NCBI GenBank assembly: GCA_017478225.1
Contig: JAFVDX010000009.1
Location: 210,142 to 274,141, forward strand
Reading direction: 5' to 3'
Length of the DNA: 64,000 nt
From: Paludibacteraceae bacterium
GTDB taxonomy: Bacteria > Bacteroidota > Bacteroidia > Bacteroidales > Paludibacteraceae
Below the pieces are notes generated by a model. That model had not been told where the DNA came from, did no database searches, and saw only the letters and a list, made by a program, of their open reading frames with translations. The position numbers were made by a program, and so were the translations under genes. Positions 53,774 to 63,769 of this stretch are shown here, in pieces (the stretch's first letter is position 1; every line of letters starts with the position of its first letter).

Positions 53774-55432
53774 ATGAAGAAATATCTTAACGCAGTGTCG
53801 TTCTGCTTTTTTACACTTGTTATAACAGCCAAGTTATTGCTTTTTAATTATTACGCATATCAGCCTGTATGGATAGGGATTTTTGAGAAGTTGGCAGTAG
53901 GTTGTGCCATATCATCACTTGTTTTCGTATTTCGCGATAAACGATGGATGATTCCGTTCTTGCTCTTTGTTGATATTTGGTGTATTGCCAACCTTGTGTA
54001 TGTGCGTAGTAATAACTTAATTCTTGATGGTTTTGCTCTCACGATGGCTGGTGGAATGAATGGATTTTGGGATTCGATACTGATATTTTTCCAGTGGCAG
54101 GATCTTTATTTTCCTATGTTGACGGTTTTTGCTGCTCTGCCATATTTCTTCGTGGGAAAGATTGATCGTGCACCTCGTTTTGTTCCGGTTGTTTTGTTGC
54201 TGGCTGTAGTCTTGAATTATGCTGGGGTGGCATGCACCGGAAATGGTTTTAAGTTAAATGTATATTCTCGCGTTCCACGCGAAGAGATTTATGGCAACAA
54301 ACTTCTCGAAGAGGCGTGCCGTACTTCTATCATGCACACGCTGGTATATGTTCCGTTGGATTATTTACAACTTATACATGGTGTTTATCCTGCTCCTCTG
54401 CCTATGTCTGAGGCGCAATTTGATGCTATGGACAAACTTACAGGTCAAACAACTGGACCCGTTACTGAGTGCCCTTTGCTTATTGTGCTGGTTGAAAGTT
54501 TAGAGAGTTGGGTGATAAATGATTATACGATGCCTAATCTGTATCGATTCTTGTCAAATGAGCATGTCTTATATGCTCCGAAAGTGGAATGTCAGACAGT
54601 TGGTGCTGAGTCTGCCGATGGGCAAATGATAGTGGTTAGCGGTCTGCTTCCAACTCACGAAGGGGCTACATGTTTCCGTTTCCCGCATAACGAATTTCCA
54701 TCGCTGATGAAGGCACAGCGCAATCACTCGCTTATCATGCTCCCGCATGACGAGACGGTATGGAATCAGAAAGAGATGTCGCCTGCATACAAGTTTGATT
54801 CTACGGCGTTTATCAGTCCGATTGATAATATACTTTTTGCCCAAATTGATAGTGCTGTAGATGCAGGATATAAGGCAATACTTGCTGTTACGATGTCAAC
54901 ACACTCGCCCTTCAAGGGTGGCGCCGGCTCGCATTTGCAGTTGCCAAAGAACATGCCCTATGGCATGTACAATTATACCCGCGGATTTAATGTTGTGGAT
55001 GCAGGTATCAAGCAGTTGCTGGACAAGATAGAGTCGGACTTGATTATGCAGCAATATACGGTTGTTATTACCGGTGATCACACTATCTTTCATAAAGAGC
55101 GTCGTGAACGATTTGCTCATTATGCTGCCTCGCATGATCACTTCCCCTTTATGGTGGACGAAGGTTATGTGCCGCTTATTGTCTATTCACCAAAGATAAC
55201 GCATAATACCCGCATCAACGACCGCTGTTATCAGTCGGATATATATCCCACAATTATACATCTGACAGATGCAGAGGAATACTATTGGCATGGCTTCGGA
55301 GTAAATATACTTGACTCTGTGGCGCGGGAAAACAGGAAATATACTGAAGAGTGGCTTTTTGATTTGTCTGACCGCGTGATAATGAACGATTATTTTGCAA
55401 GCAAAGTATCTGCTACTGAGAGCCCTGAATAG
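53774..55432 (+). CDS. LTA-synthase-like membrane sulfatase / phosphoglycerol transferase
   Basis: A 552-residue alkaline-phosphatase-superfamily enzyme. Five membrane helices (residues ~5-165) precede an extracytoplasmic sulfatase fold. Seen: ECPLLIVLVESLESWVIN (metal Glu), QTVGAESADGQMIVVSGLLP where the catalytic Ser/Thr should lie, VTMSTHSPF and VITGDHTIFH (metal Asp-His). Relatives add phosphoglycerol or phosphoethanolamine to glycans and lipids. As a Gram-negative there is no LTA here, so lipid or glycan decoration is more likely. 198 bp separate it from the preceding barrel gene. Confidence 0.85.
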   Translation: MKKYLNAVSFCFFTLVITAKLLLFNYYAYQPVWIGIFEKLAVGCAISSLVFVFRDKRWMIPFLLFVDIWCIANLVYVRSNNLILDGFALTMAGGMNGFWDSILIFFQWQDLYFPMLTVFAALPYFFVGKIDRAPRFVPVVLLLAVVLNYAGVACTGNGFKLNVYSRVPREEIYGNKLLEEACRTSIMHTLVYVPLDYLQLIHGVYPAPLPMSEAQFDAMDKLTGQTTGPVTECPLLIVLVESLESWVINDYTMPNLYRFLSNEHVLYAPKVECQTVGAESADGQMIVVSGLLPTHEGATCFRFPHNEFPSLMKAQRNHSLIMLPHDETVWNQKEMSPAYKFDSTAFISPIDNILFAQIDSAVDAGYKAILAVTMSTHSPFKGGAGSHLQLPKNMPYGMYNYTRGFNVVDAGIKQLLDKIESDLIMQQYTVVITGDHTIFHKERRERFAHYAASHDHFPFMVDEGYVPLIVYSPKITHNTRINDRCYQSDIYPTIIHLTDAEEYYWHGFGVNILDSVARENRKYTEEWLFDLSDRVIMNDYFASKVSATESPE

Positions 55433-55457
55433 CAGAAAAAAGTTTTAACTACATAAT

Positions 55458-55513
55458 AAACAGAAGTGAGGCTGGCTAACAAGAACTTGTTAAACAGCCT
55501 CACTTCTGTTTTT
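55458..55513. terminator. Bidirectional terminator
   Basis: A 17-bp perfect stem (55458-55474 with 55495-55511) with a 20-nt loop and a following T run lies between convergent genes. Confidence 0.88.
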
Positions 55514-55581
55514 GTCCGGTTTATATTCTCTGTGGTTATCTCGTGAATAGTGTCTTTATGCTATGTTACAATATATCCAAT

Positions 55582-56367
55582 TTATAACTGTCTTACCATA
55601 AAATTGAAATAAGTGTCGGGATATGGTTCGTTGCGTAGTGTGAAATGCCACCATTCGCTGTCAAGTGGTTTGAAGCCATGATTGAGCATAGCCTCTCGCA
55701 GAATCATACGATTGTGGAATTGTTGCTCGGTTATGGCAACCATACCTTTTGCATTTTGCTCACTGCTTAAACCTGTGTACTCTTTCTTATCCGGATTGCC
55801 GCAAAAGTCGGGATGACTTTCCTCTCCAAACCAATCGAAAGTACCGCCCATATCGAGTTCTTTCTCTGTCTTCATGTCGAAGAGGGTGAGGTCGATAGTG
55901 GAGCCACGGGTATGTCCTGATTTAGCCATTATATAATCTTGTTCAAAGAGTGTAGGCTTATCAAACATAGGGTAGAAATAGCGCTTCATGCAAGTGTCAG
56001 CCGGATTGTGTGACCATCGAACAAAATGGTCAACAGCGCACTGAGGACGATAGGCATCGTATATCTTGAGCCTGTAGCCTTTTGCCTTGACCTCGTCGCT
56101 GACAGCCTGAAGCGAGTCGGCTGCCTCGCGCGTAAGTAGTGCTATGGGTTGCAGATAACCATCAATACGAGCCCCTACAAAATTGTAAGTGCTATAGTAG
56201 CGAATCTCTAAGATAGCATCTGGTACAATATCGGGGATATTGACAAAACCGCTGCTATCTTTGGTTATTTCATCTTTTGCTTGTTTTTGGCATGATGATA
56301 CCACTATTGATATCATCAAGAACATTAAAGGCAGTAAGGTGGTAACTTTTCTTTTTTGTAATATCAT
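55582..56367 (-). CDS. D-Ala-D-Ala dipeptidase-like lipoprotein (VanX/DdpX, M15D)
   Basis: A 261-residue lipoprotein (signal ending IVVSSCQKQ). VanX family features: EIRYYSTYNFVGARIDGY, the Arg in IYDAYRPQCAV, zinc ligands in SGHTRGSTIDLTL (His, Asp) and the catalytic Glu and His in DSEWWHFT. Substrate-pocket segment GGTFDWFGEESH is conserved. Outside vancomycin clusters these enzymes release D-Ala for recycling. It is 9 bp downstream of preA; no vanHA genes are near. Confidence 0.9.
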   Translation of the reverse strand: MILQKRKVTTLLPLMFLMISIVVSSCQKQAKDEITKDSSGFVNIPDIVPDAILEIRYYSTYNFVGARIDGYLQPIALLTREAADSLQAVSDEVKAKGYRLKIYDAYRPQCAVDHFVRWSHNPADTCMKRYFYPMFDKPTLFEQDYIMAKSGHTRGSTIDLTLFDMKTEKELDMGGTFDWFGEESHPDFCGNPDKKEYTGLSSEQNAKGMVAITEQQFHNRMILREAMLNHGFKPLDSEWWHFTLRNEPYPDTYFNFMVRQL

Positions 56368-56376
56368 ATATATGAA

Positions 56377-57840
56377 TTATTTTTTCGGCATACGGTTTGC
56401 CATACCAATGGCATTTGTTGGGCAGACGAGTCGGCATAGGTGGCATCCTACGCATTTTTGCCCGTTGATACGCGGTTTTCTATCCTCGCCGAAGTTGATT
56501 GCTTGGTGCCCACCATCAAGGCAGGAAACATAACATCTACCACATCCTATACATTTCTCGCGGTTGATTTTTGGGAACACCATTGTGTTACGATCTAAGT
56601 CGTGTGGTAAGACGATGTTTTTCAGTTCTTCGCCAACTAATTTTTTCAGTTCTGTCAGTCCTCGCTGCTGCATATAATGTTGCAATCCGAGAATAAGGTC
56701 ATCAATTATGCGGTAGCCATATTGCATAACGGCGGTGCAAACCTGCACATTGCGGCAGCCAAGTTGAATAAACTCAAGTGCATCTTGCCATGTCTCAATA
56801 CCACCGATACCACTGATATCCATGTGTTTTTCAATGCCCGCTTTGTGCAGAAGTTGATTGCCGGTCATTTCATAAATCATGCGCAGCGCAATAGGTTTAA
56901 CCGCTTTGCCGGAATAACCGCTTACTGTTTTTTTCTGGTTCACTTCTGCGTCATGACTCATAGTGATAGATTTAATGGTATTTATAGCACTTATACCATT
57001 TGCTCCTGCGTAAAAGCAAGCAAGTGCAGGCGAGGTCATGGACATGATATTAGGAGTCATCTTGGGAATAACCGGTATATTGACAGCATTCTTGACGTAT
57101 GAAGTGTAGAAGAGTATCAGTTCAGGGTTTTGACCAATATCGCTTCCAAGTCCTGTCAGACGCATCTGAGGACAAGAGAAATTCAATTCTACTGCATCAC
57201 AGCCCGCTTCTTCTGCCATTTTTGCAAGTTCTATCCACTCTTCTTCTGTTTGACCCATGATAGAGGCTATAATACGCTTAGAGGGATAATTCACTTTCAG
57301 TCGATGTAAGATATCAAAGTCTGTCTGATATGGATTTTCGCTTAGTTGTTCCATATTGCGGAAGCCGACAAAGGGCGTACCTTCTTTTCGCATAGCATCA
57401 AAACGAGGTGATACCTCTCGGATATCTTGTTTGCTGATGGTCTTGTAGAATACTCCTGCCCATCCCGCTTCTAATGCTCGTGCTACCATCTCGTAGTTGG
57501 TGCAGACAGCCGAACTGGCAAGGAAGAACGGGTTTTCACAAACCATGTCGCAGAAATTGATTTCAAGCGAGGGGAGATTTGCTTCGTCTGATTGAGTTGA
57601 AGCGGTTGGCTGATTGGCAATAAGACTTTTTTTGATTTCACCAATGCGAATGGGTCTGTCGTAGTGGATACATGACTTCTCTGCTTGGCAGATGTCTTCT
57701 TGGGACAACTGATTAAATAATTCGACAGCCGTCCATAGGTTGTCAAAACGAGCGGCACGAATAGCGCGAGCCACTTTTTTACCGCAAGGAGCATCATGGC
57801 ACAATAAGCACCGTGCTGTTTCTTCGTTCAAGTGTAGCAT
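56377..57840 (-). CDS. preA: NAD-dependent dihydropyrimidine dehydrogenase subunit PreA, with N-terminal extension
   Basis: A 487-residue flavoprotein for pyrimidine reduction. Residues ~85-390 form the FMN TIM barrel (LEINFCDMVCENPFFLASSA, GWAGVFYKTIS, NFSCPQM, ISGIGGIETWQDALEFIQLG). Residues ~415-480 contain two [4Fe-4S] sets, CIGCGRCYVSCLDGGH and CVGCHLCRLVCP. Residues 1-75 are extra relative to E. coli PreA (411 residues) and resemble the PreT/GltD N-terminal segment (CLLCHDAPCGKKVARAIRAA). No preT gene adjoins. The promoter element TATCTTTG is at 57878-57871. Confidence 0.9.
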   Translation of the reverse strand: MLHLNEETARCLLCHDAPCGKKVARAIRAARFDNLWTAVELFNQLSQEDICQAEKSCIHYDRPIRIGEIKKSLIANQPTASTQSDEANLPSLEINFCDMVCENPFFLASSAVCTNYEMVARALEAGWAGVFYKTISKQDIREVSPRFDAMRKEGTPFVGFRNMEQLSENPYQTDFDILHRLKVNYPSKRIIASIMGQTEEEWIELAKMAEEAGCDAVELNFSCPQMRLTGLGSDIGQNPELILFYTSYVKNAVNIPVIPKMTPNIMSMTSPALACFYAGANGISAINTIKSITMSHDAEVNQKKTVSGYSGKAVKPIALRMIYEMTGNQLLHKAGIEKHMDISGIGGIETWQDALEFIQLGCRNVQVCTAVMQYGYRIIDDLILGLQHYMQQRGLTELKKLVGEELKNIVLPHDLDRNTMVFPKINREKCIGCGRCYVSCLDGGHQAINFGEDRKPRINGQKCVGCHLCRLVCPTNAIGMANRMPKK

Positions 57841-58036
57841 AATGGTATTAGTTTAATTCGGTTTCGGGTGCAAAGATACAATTTTTTTTGAAAAATACAT
57901 ACAAAATATGCAAATATTTAAGTGTTTTTTCAGAAATACTTTGTTTATAAGTAAAGTGATGTATCAATGTATCAAGTAGAGAATTTACAAGTAAAAAACA
58001 CCGCAGAAGAAATATATTAAGAAGTTATGATACAAA

Positions 58037-58067
58037 CAGAGCCTTAAGTAAATAACCTAAGGCTCTG
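58037..58067 (-). terminator. Terminator of the alpha-glucan phosphorylase gene
   Basis: CAGAGCCTTA (58037-58046) and TAAGGCTCTG (58058-58067) form a perfect 10-bp stem, 36 bp beyond the phosphorylase stop. Confidence 0.78.
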
Positions 58068-58103
58068 AAAAATAATTGATAAATCAGATATTGTGCTTAA
58101 CTA

Positions 58104-60665
58104 TTAAATCCAGCGAACATAGCAGAAGTCCATGCGGTGTGGCAATTCTTCGTTTTTTGGGAACATACGGAAGGCGAATTTCATTCCACCTGCATAGTCT
58201 AACTGATAGTCTTTTTCGAATCGCATTACGCTACCAAAAGTATTGACGAGTTTAAGTTCTTCTACTTCGTAGAGTTTGTCGTTGTTGTGTGTAGATGTGC
58301 GAACAGCCACTAATTCAACGCCGATACCCTTGTCATTAAGGCCTTTGGTGTCGATTTCAACGGCCAACTTATAAGTGTCGCCCACATTGGGGTTTTGTGT
58401 CATTTGTTCCGGCATTTCCACTTTCAAGACTTCAATTTCGTCCCAGTGTTGGGCTATATTTTCTTTCCAAGCGGCGATCTCGCGTGCTTTTTGGAAGTTG
58501 TTGGCTTCCAAGTAAGCATGACGCTTTGCCTGCTTATTATAGAATCGGTCGAAATAGTCGTCCATCATTCGCTTGGTTGTGAATCGAGGAGTGATTTTAG
58601 TTACAGAGTTTTTGATGGTCTGAATCCACTCTGGTGAATAACCTTTGGAATTGCGGGCATAATACATAGGTATTATCTCTTTTTCGAGCAGTTGGTAGAT
58701 ATTGGCAGCGTCCAATTGGTCTTGGTGCGCTTGGTTCTCGTAGGTGCGTTTGTCTGTCAGAGCCCATCCTGCTCCTTTAACATAACCTTCATACCACCAT
58801 CCGTCGAGCACGGAGAAGTTGATGACACCGTTCATTTGTGCCTTTTCCCCTGATGTACCACTTGCTTCTAATGGGCGTGTAGGTGTATTGAGCCATACAT
58901 CCACACCTGAAATCAAGCGTTTAGCGAGGCGCATGTCGTAGTTCTCAAGGAAAATGATTTTTCCTAAGAATTGCGGCATACGGCTGATTTCGATAATTCG
59001 CTTAATAAGTGCTTGTCCGCCGCCATCTGCGGGGTGTGCCTTGCCTGTGAAGAGGAATTGTACGGGGCGATCGGGATTATTTACAAGTTTTTCCAAGCGC
59101 TCCAGGTCGGTAAATAACAAGTGTGCGCGTTTGTATGTTGCGAAACGACGACCAAAACCGATGATGAGTGTGTTAGGATTCATGGCATTCACTGCATCTA
59201 CTATACGAGCAGGATCACCTTGATTCTTCATCCATGTCTCACGGAACTGAATACGAATAAAATCAATCAGTTTGCGCTTGAGTTCCATACGGGTAGCCCA
59301 GATTTTTTCCTCAGGCAAGTGTTGGAATGGTTCCCACATCTTGAGGTCTGATTGGTTCTTGTACCATTCTTTGGGGAATGTCTCGAAATAAACTCGTTTC
59401 CATTCAGAAGCAGCCCATGTAGGCATGTGCACGCCGTTGGTGACATAACTTACATGCAGTTCTTCTGGGAAATAGCCCGGCCAAATGGGTGAGAACATCT
59501 TTTTGCTTACCTCACCATGTAGCCAACTAACACCATTTACTTCTTGTGAGCAGTTGCAAGCAAATACAGACATAGAGAATTTCTCTTGGCTGCCCGGATG
59601 CTCGCGACCCATATCCATAAATTGTGCCCAGTCGATACCCAACTTTTGTGGATATTCGTTCATATATTTATAGAATAACCCTTCTTCAAAAGCATCGTGT
59701 CCTGCAGGTACAGGGGTGTGGCAGGTGTAGAGCGAAGATGAGCGTACAATCTCCAAAGCCTCGTTGAAAGAAAGACCTGTTTGAGAAATAAGATCAACTA
59801 AGCGTTGAATATTGATAAAGGCTGCATGTCCTTCGTTACAGTGATATACATCTTTTACATCTCCAATCTTGTTCAAGGCTAACATACCGCCTATACCAAG
59901 CATAATCTCTTGTTTGATACGATTTTCCCAGTCGCCTCCATAGAGTTGGTGAGTGATTGAGCGGTCCCATTCTGAGTTGAGGTCGTTGTCTGTGTCAAGC
60001 AAATAAAGATTGATTCTTCCAACAGCCACTTTCCAAAGATAAGCATGTACAACGCGTCCCGGATAAGGTACATCTACTACAAGCGGAGTGCCATTTTCGT
60101 TCTTAACCTGTACTATAGGCAGGTTAGAGAAGTTTTGTGCTTCGTAGTTGGCTATTTGCTGACCTTCGGGAGAGAGAGTCTGTGTGAAATAACCATAGCG
60201 ATATAGAAAACCTATGGCGGTCATATCGACATTGCAGTCGGATGCCTCTTTGAGGTAGTCACCTGCCAAAATACCAAGACCACCACTATATATTTTAAGA
60301 ATATGAGTAAGACCGTATTCCATTGAGAAATAAGCAATTGACGGCTTTTTAGGATCCTTTTTCTCATCCATATATGCACGGAAATTTGCATATACGCGGT
60401 CTAAGTTTTCCATAAACTGCTTGTTCTTGCCTAACTCTACCAATTTATCATAACTGATGGTGTTCAAAAGCACAATAGGATTAGACTCTGCTTTGTGCCA
60501 TGCCTCATTATCTATATGACGGAAGATATTTTTTGCATCTGAATTCCAAACCCACCAAAGGTTATATGCCAATTCTTCCAATTTTTTCAAGTTCTCAGGT
60601 AAATGTTGGTGTACATCAATTTCTTTCCACTGTACCTGATTTACATTGCTAACTTTAATTCTCAT
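58104..60665 (-). CDS. glgP: Alpha-glucan (glycogen/maltodextrin) phosphorylase, GT35
   Basis: An 853-residue PLP enzyme releasing glucose-1-phosphate from alpha-glucans. It is of the 'alpha-glucan family phosphorylase' type: an N-terminal PENLKKLEELAYNLWWVWNS module, AYFSMEYGLTHILKIYSGGL, YHCNEGHAAF, FGRRFATYKRAHLLFTDLER and the PLP region SGTSGEKAQMNGVINFSVLD (usually SGTSGMKA; here Glu for Met). A C-terminal beta-rich domain (~730-853) follows. Its minus-strand -7 element TAATTTTG is at 60735-60728, divergent from the YgiQ promoter. Confidence 0.92.
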   Translation of the reverse strand: MRIKVSNVNQVQWKEIDVHQHLPENLKKLEELAYNLWWVWNSDAKNIFRHIDNEAWHKAESNPIVLLNTISYDKLVELGKNKQFMENLDRVYANFRAYMDEKKDPKKPSIAYFSMEYGLTHILKIYSGGLGILAGDYLKEASDCNVDMTAIGFLYRYGYFTQTLSPEGQQIANYEAQNFSNLPIVQVKNENGTPLVVDVPYPGRVVHAYLWKVAVGRINLYLLDTDNDLNSEWDRSITHQLYGGDWENRIKQEIMLGIGGMLALNKIGDVKDVYHCNEGHAAFINIQRLVDLISQTGLSFNEALEIVRSSSLYTCHTPVPAGHDAFEEGLFYKYMNEYPQKLGIDWAQFMDMGREHPGSQEKFSMSVFACNCSQEVNGVSWLHGEVSKKMFSPIWPGYFPEELHVSYVTNGVHMPTWAASEWKRVYFETFPKEWYKNQSDLKMWEPFQHLPEEKIWATRMELKRKLIDFIRIQFRETWMKNQGDPARIVDAVNAMNPNTLIIGFGRRFATYKRAHLLFTDLERLEKLVNNPDRPVQFLFTGKAHPADGGGQALIKRIIEISRMPQFLGKIIFLENYDMRLAKRLISGVDVWLNTPTRPLEASGTSGEKAQMNGVINFSVLDGWWYEGYVKGAGWALTDKRTYENQAHQDQLDAANIYQLLEKEIIPMYYARNSKGYSPEWIQTIKNSVTKITPRFTTKRMMDDYFDRFYNKQAKRHAYLEANNFQKAREIAAWKENIAQHWDEIEVLKVEMPEQMTQNPNVGDTYKLAVEIDTKGLNDKGIGVELVAVRTSTHNNDKLYEVEELKLVNTFGSVMRFEKDYQLDYAGGMKFAFRMFPKNEELPHRMDFCYVRWI

Positions 60666-60765
60666 ATATTCAAAGTTTTATAATTTATTCTTAATTAAAA
60701 AGCCTTATATTTCCACGAAACGGCGCGCAAAATTACAAAAATTTTCCGAATTATAAAAAAAGTAG

Positions 60766-60773
60766 TACTTTTG
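60766..60773 (+). promoter_or_regulatory. -7 element of the YgiQ gene
   Basis: TACTTTTG at 60766-60773, 20 bp before the ATG; only a T-rich -33 (60742-60745) is seen. It is divergent from the phosphorylase promoter. Confidence 0.55.
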
Positions 60774-60793
60774 CATTGCAATTATTTTAAGAG

Positions 60794-62593
60794 ATGCTTA
60801 CTGATTTTCTGCCAACGACTCGTAAAGAATTAGAACTGCGTGGATGGGACTATGTAGATGTAGTTTTGTTTTCCGGTGATGCTTATATTGACCACCCCTC
60901 GTTTGGTGCGGCAGTGATAGGCAGAACCCTTGAGTCGATAGGACTTAGGGTGGCTATAGTTCCTCAACCCGATTGGCATGGCGATTTTCGTGATTTTAAG
61001 AAATTAGGTGTACCCCGACTTTTTTTCGCTGTTACGGCCGGATCAATGGACTCAATGGTTAATCATTATACCGCTGCCCGTCGCCGTCGCTCTGACGACG
61101 CCTACACGCCTCAGGCAAGAGCAGGAATGAGACCTGACTATTGTACTATCACTTATTGTAATATATTGAGGCAATTATATCCGCAAACCCCAATCGTCAT
61201 AGGCGGTATTGAGGCAAGCATGCGGCGACTGACACATTATGATTATTGGTCAGATAAACTGATGCCCTCTGTGCTGGTTGACTCTAAAGCCGACCTCTTG
61301 ATTTATGGTATGGGCGAAAAACCAATAAAAGCAATAGCAGAACATTTCAAGCATAGCAATCAAATACCTACTGATATTCCTCAGACATCGTATATATCAT
61401 CCCAATTACCTAAGGCCAACAATCTCATCATGCTCCATTCTTATGAAGAATGTGTCAGCAGCAAACGCTCGCAGGCAGAGAATTTCAGACAAATAGAAGA
61501 GCAGTCGAACAGTACAAATGCTGCCACTTTGGTCCAAAAAACAGGAAAAGAATTTGTGGTGATTAACCCGCCTTTTGAGCAGATGACCACCACCGAACTT
61601 GACCAAACCTACGACTTGCCATACACCCGCTTGCCACATCCTAAATACAAAGACAAACGCATACCTGCTTACGACATGATTCGCTTCTCCGTTTGTATGC
61701 ACCGTGGCTGCTTCGGCGGGTGCGCATTTTGCACTATTTCTGCTCATCAAGGCAAACAAGTAACTTCAAGAAGCAAAGAGAGTATATTGCGAGAAGTGGA
61801 ACAAATAGCGTCGATGCCTGATTTTAAGGGATACTTGTCTGACTTAGGCGGACCAAGTGCAAATATGTACATGATGGGGGGAAAAAACAAAGAATTATGC
61901 AAAAAATGCAAACGACCTACTTGCCTGCAACCCAAAATCTGCCCAAACCTCAACCAAGATTTTGCACCTCTGCTGGATATATACCGAAGTGTAGATAAGT
62001 TGCCGTATATCAAAAAAGCCTTTGTCGGTAGTGGAGTGAGATACGACCTTATGAGCGAAGAATACGGCGAAGAACTGATATTGAAACATGTTAGCGGCAG
62101 ACTAAAAGTGGCACCGGAACATACGGCGCCGCAGGTGCTGAAGATAATGCGCAAACCAAGTTTTGACTTATTTGAACAATTCGATCAATTCTTCCAAAAA
62201 ATAAACCATAAATACTCGCTCAATCAGCAACTTATACCTTATTTCATATCTTCTCATCCAGGGTGCAAAATAGAAGACATGGCCGATTTGGCTATCAAAA
62301 CCAAACAACTCAATTTCCATCTTGAACAAGTGCAGGACTTTACTCCAACTCCGATGACACTGGCAACAGAAATGTATTATACAGGTCTCAATCCATATAC
62401 TATGGAACCCGTTTTTGTGGCACGCACACCTGAGCAAAAACTCTCGCAAAGACAATTCTTTTTCTGGTATAAAAAAGAATATCAACAATCTATAAGACAG
62501 GCACTCAGCAAAATACACCGCCCCGACCTGATAAATAAACTACTTAACTTCAACTCAGGCAAACCCAAAGGAACTACTCCCAATCGCAGTTGA
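60794..62593 (+). CDS. YgiQ family radical SAM protein
   Basis: A 599-residue radical-SAM enzyme. The N-terminal DUF-type region (LPTTRKELELRGWDYVDVVL, GDAYIDHPSFGAAVI, PQPDWHGD) is diagnostic of YgiQ. The cluster-binding motif is CMHRGCFGGCAFC (CxxxCxxxCxxC-like spacing, usual for YgiQ). A Cys-rich segment CKKCKRPTCLQPKICPNL and KVAPEHTAPQVLKIMRKPS follow, then FISSHPGC and a C-terminal segment ending KPKGTTPNRS. It is widespread but its reaction is unknown. Confidence 0.94.
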   Translation: MLTDFLPTTRKELELRGWDYVDVVLFSGDAYIDHPSFGAAVIGRTLESIGLRVAIVPQPDWHGDFRDFKKLGVPRLFFAVTAGSMDSMVNHYTAARRRRSDDAYTPQARAGMRPDYCTITYCNILRQLYPQTPIVIGGIEASMRRLTHYDYWSDKLMPSVLVDSKADLLIYGMGEKPIKAIAEHFKHSNQIPTDIPQTSYISSQLPKANNLIMLHSYEECVSSKRSQAENFRQIEEQSNSTNAATLVQKTGKEFVVINPPFEQMTTTELDQTYDLPYTRLPHPKYKDKRIPAYDMIRFSVCMHRGCFGGCAFCTISAHQGKQVTSRSKESILREVEQIASMPDFKGYLSDLGGPSANMYMMGGKNKELCKKCKRPTCLQPKICPNLNQDFAPLLDIYRSVDKLPYIKKAFVGSGVRYDLMSEEYGEELILKHVSGRLKVAPEHTAPQVLKIMRKPSFDLFEQFDQFFQKINHKYSLNQQLIPYFISSHPGCKIEDMADLAIKTKQLNFHLEQVQDFTPTPMTLATEMYYTGLNPYTMEPVFVARTPEQKLSQRQFFFWYKKEYQQSIRQALSKIHRPDLINKLLNFNSGKPKGTTPNRS

Positions 62594-62632
62594 TTATCGG
62601 AATAGGCTTAACATAGATTGATTATCAGCGTA

Positions 62633-62665
62633 TTTGGCATTTTCGTTTTTTTGTACTAATTTTGC
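62633..62665 (+). promoter_or_regulatory. Promoter of the M23 peptidase gene
   Basis: TTTG at 62633-62636 and TAATTTTG at 62658-62665, 21 bp apart; a ~90-nt leader precedes the ATG. Confidence 0.65.
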
Positions 62666-62759
62666 ACCCACTATGAGCGCGAGTGTTCTCACTTGCGAAA
62701 TATAGGAATGCAAATGTCTCCACTCGCGAAACATACAAAAAATATATAAGTTAAAGAAA

Positions 62760-63728
62760 ATGATGAAGCGTAAATACCATATCAATCCTGATACTCTTGC
62801 CATGGAGAGGGTGGAGCATGGATTTGTTTACTGGCTTAAAAGAGGCGGAACGAGTGTTCTGTTGGGTGTTATAATTGGTGTTGCTTTTTTCTTCCTTTTC
62901 TTTTCATTTTTCCCCTCGCCTCGCGAAAAACAAGTAGTTCAACAGCGTGATGCACTCAAAACTCAATATGAACTCTTAGAGCGTCGAATCGACCAAATGC
63001 AGGTGGTTATGGCAGACCTGCAACAGCGCGACGACAACCTTTATCGTGTGCTTTTCCAAGCCGAACCTATTCCGCTCTCTATTCGACTTGGCGCTACCCA
63101 ACAGATTGAGTATTACGATTCGCTCATGATGATGACCAACCTTCAACTCGCAAGCGACATAAGCCGCAAAGTAGATGTATTGGAAAAGGCATTGTATGTG
63201 CAAGCCAAGTCGTATGACGATATAGTGGAATTGGCAAAGAGCCAAGAACTCAGGATGGAGAACCTGCCTGCCATTCAGCCTGTACTCAACAAAGACCTCA
63301 CGCGAGTTGCCAGCGGTTATGGATGGCGTGTTGACCCTGTATATCATACCCGTCGGTTCCATGCAGGAATGGACTTTACCGCGCCCATCGGAACGGATAT
63401 CTATGCTACAGGCAATGCCTCAGTAGAATATGTGGGGTGGAAACAAGGCTATGGCAACTGCGTTATTCTTAACCACGGCTGGAATTACCAAACGCTTTAT
63501 GCCCATCTCAGCAAACCGCTTGTGTATGTAGGACAGAGAGTACACCGCGGAGATATTATCGCCTTAGTAGGCAATACAGGCAAATCCACGGGACCACACC
63601 TGCATTATGAAGTCCGTTTCAAAGGCCAACCATTAGACCCGCGTAATTTCTATTTCCAGGACCTCTCGCCCGAAGAGTACGACAAGATGGTACAACTCAG
63701 CAACAACTTCGGAAATCTCTTAGATTAA
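62760..63728 (+). CDS. M23 (LytM-type) peptidase, membrane-anchored
   Basis: A 322-residue cell-wall peptidase; ATG at 62763 is an alternative start. One N-terminal membrane helix (~35-58) is followed by a coiled coil (~62-95; RDALKTQYELLERRIDQMQV) and a C-terminal LytM domain (~190-295). Zinc and catalytic residues look intact: RFHAGMDF (His, Asp), LYAHL and HLHYEV (HxH). It is similar to MepM/NlpD-like endopeptidases that cut peptide cross-links of peptidoglycan during growth and division. A terminator follows. Confidence 0.92.
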   Translation: MMKRKYHINPDTLAMERVEHGFVYWLKRGGTSVLLGVIIGVAFFFLFFSFFPSPREKQVVQQRDALKTQYELLERRIDQMQVVMADLQQRDDNLYRVLFQAEPIPLSIRLGATQQIEYYDSLMMMTNLQLASDISRKVDVLEKALYVQAKSYDDIVELAKSQELRMENLPAIQPVLNKDLTRVASGYGWRVDPVYHTRRFHAGMDFTAPIGTDIYATGNASVEYVGWKQGYGNCVILNHGWNYQTLYAHLSKPLVYVGQRVHRGDIIALVGNTGKSTGPHLHYEVRFKGQPLDPRNFYFQDLSPEEYDKMVQLSNNFGNLLD

Positions 63729-63764
63729 AAAAGGCATAGAGAATAAACTCTCTATGGCCTTTTT
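63729..63764 (+). terminator. Terminator after the M23 peptidase
   Basis: AAAAGG-CATAGAGA (63729-63742) pairs with TCTCTATG-GCCTTTT (63749-63763) with one bulge and a T run. Confidence 0.8.
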
Positions 63765-63769
63765 GTCTG

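Noticed and set aside
55582..56367. Vancomycin resistance cluster (vanX)
   Set aside because: No vanH, vanA or vanRS nearby; Gram-negative context and lipoprotein signal point to D-Ala-D-Ala recycling.
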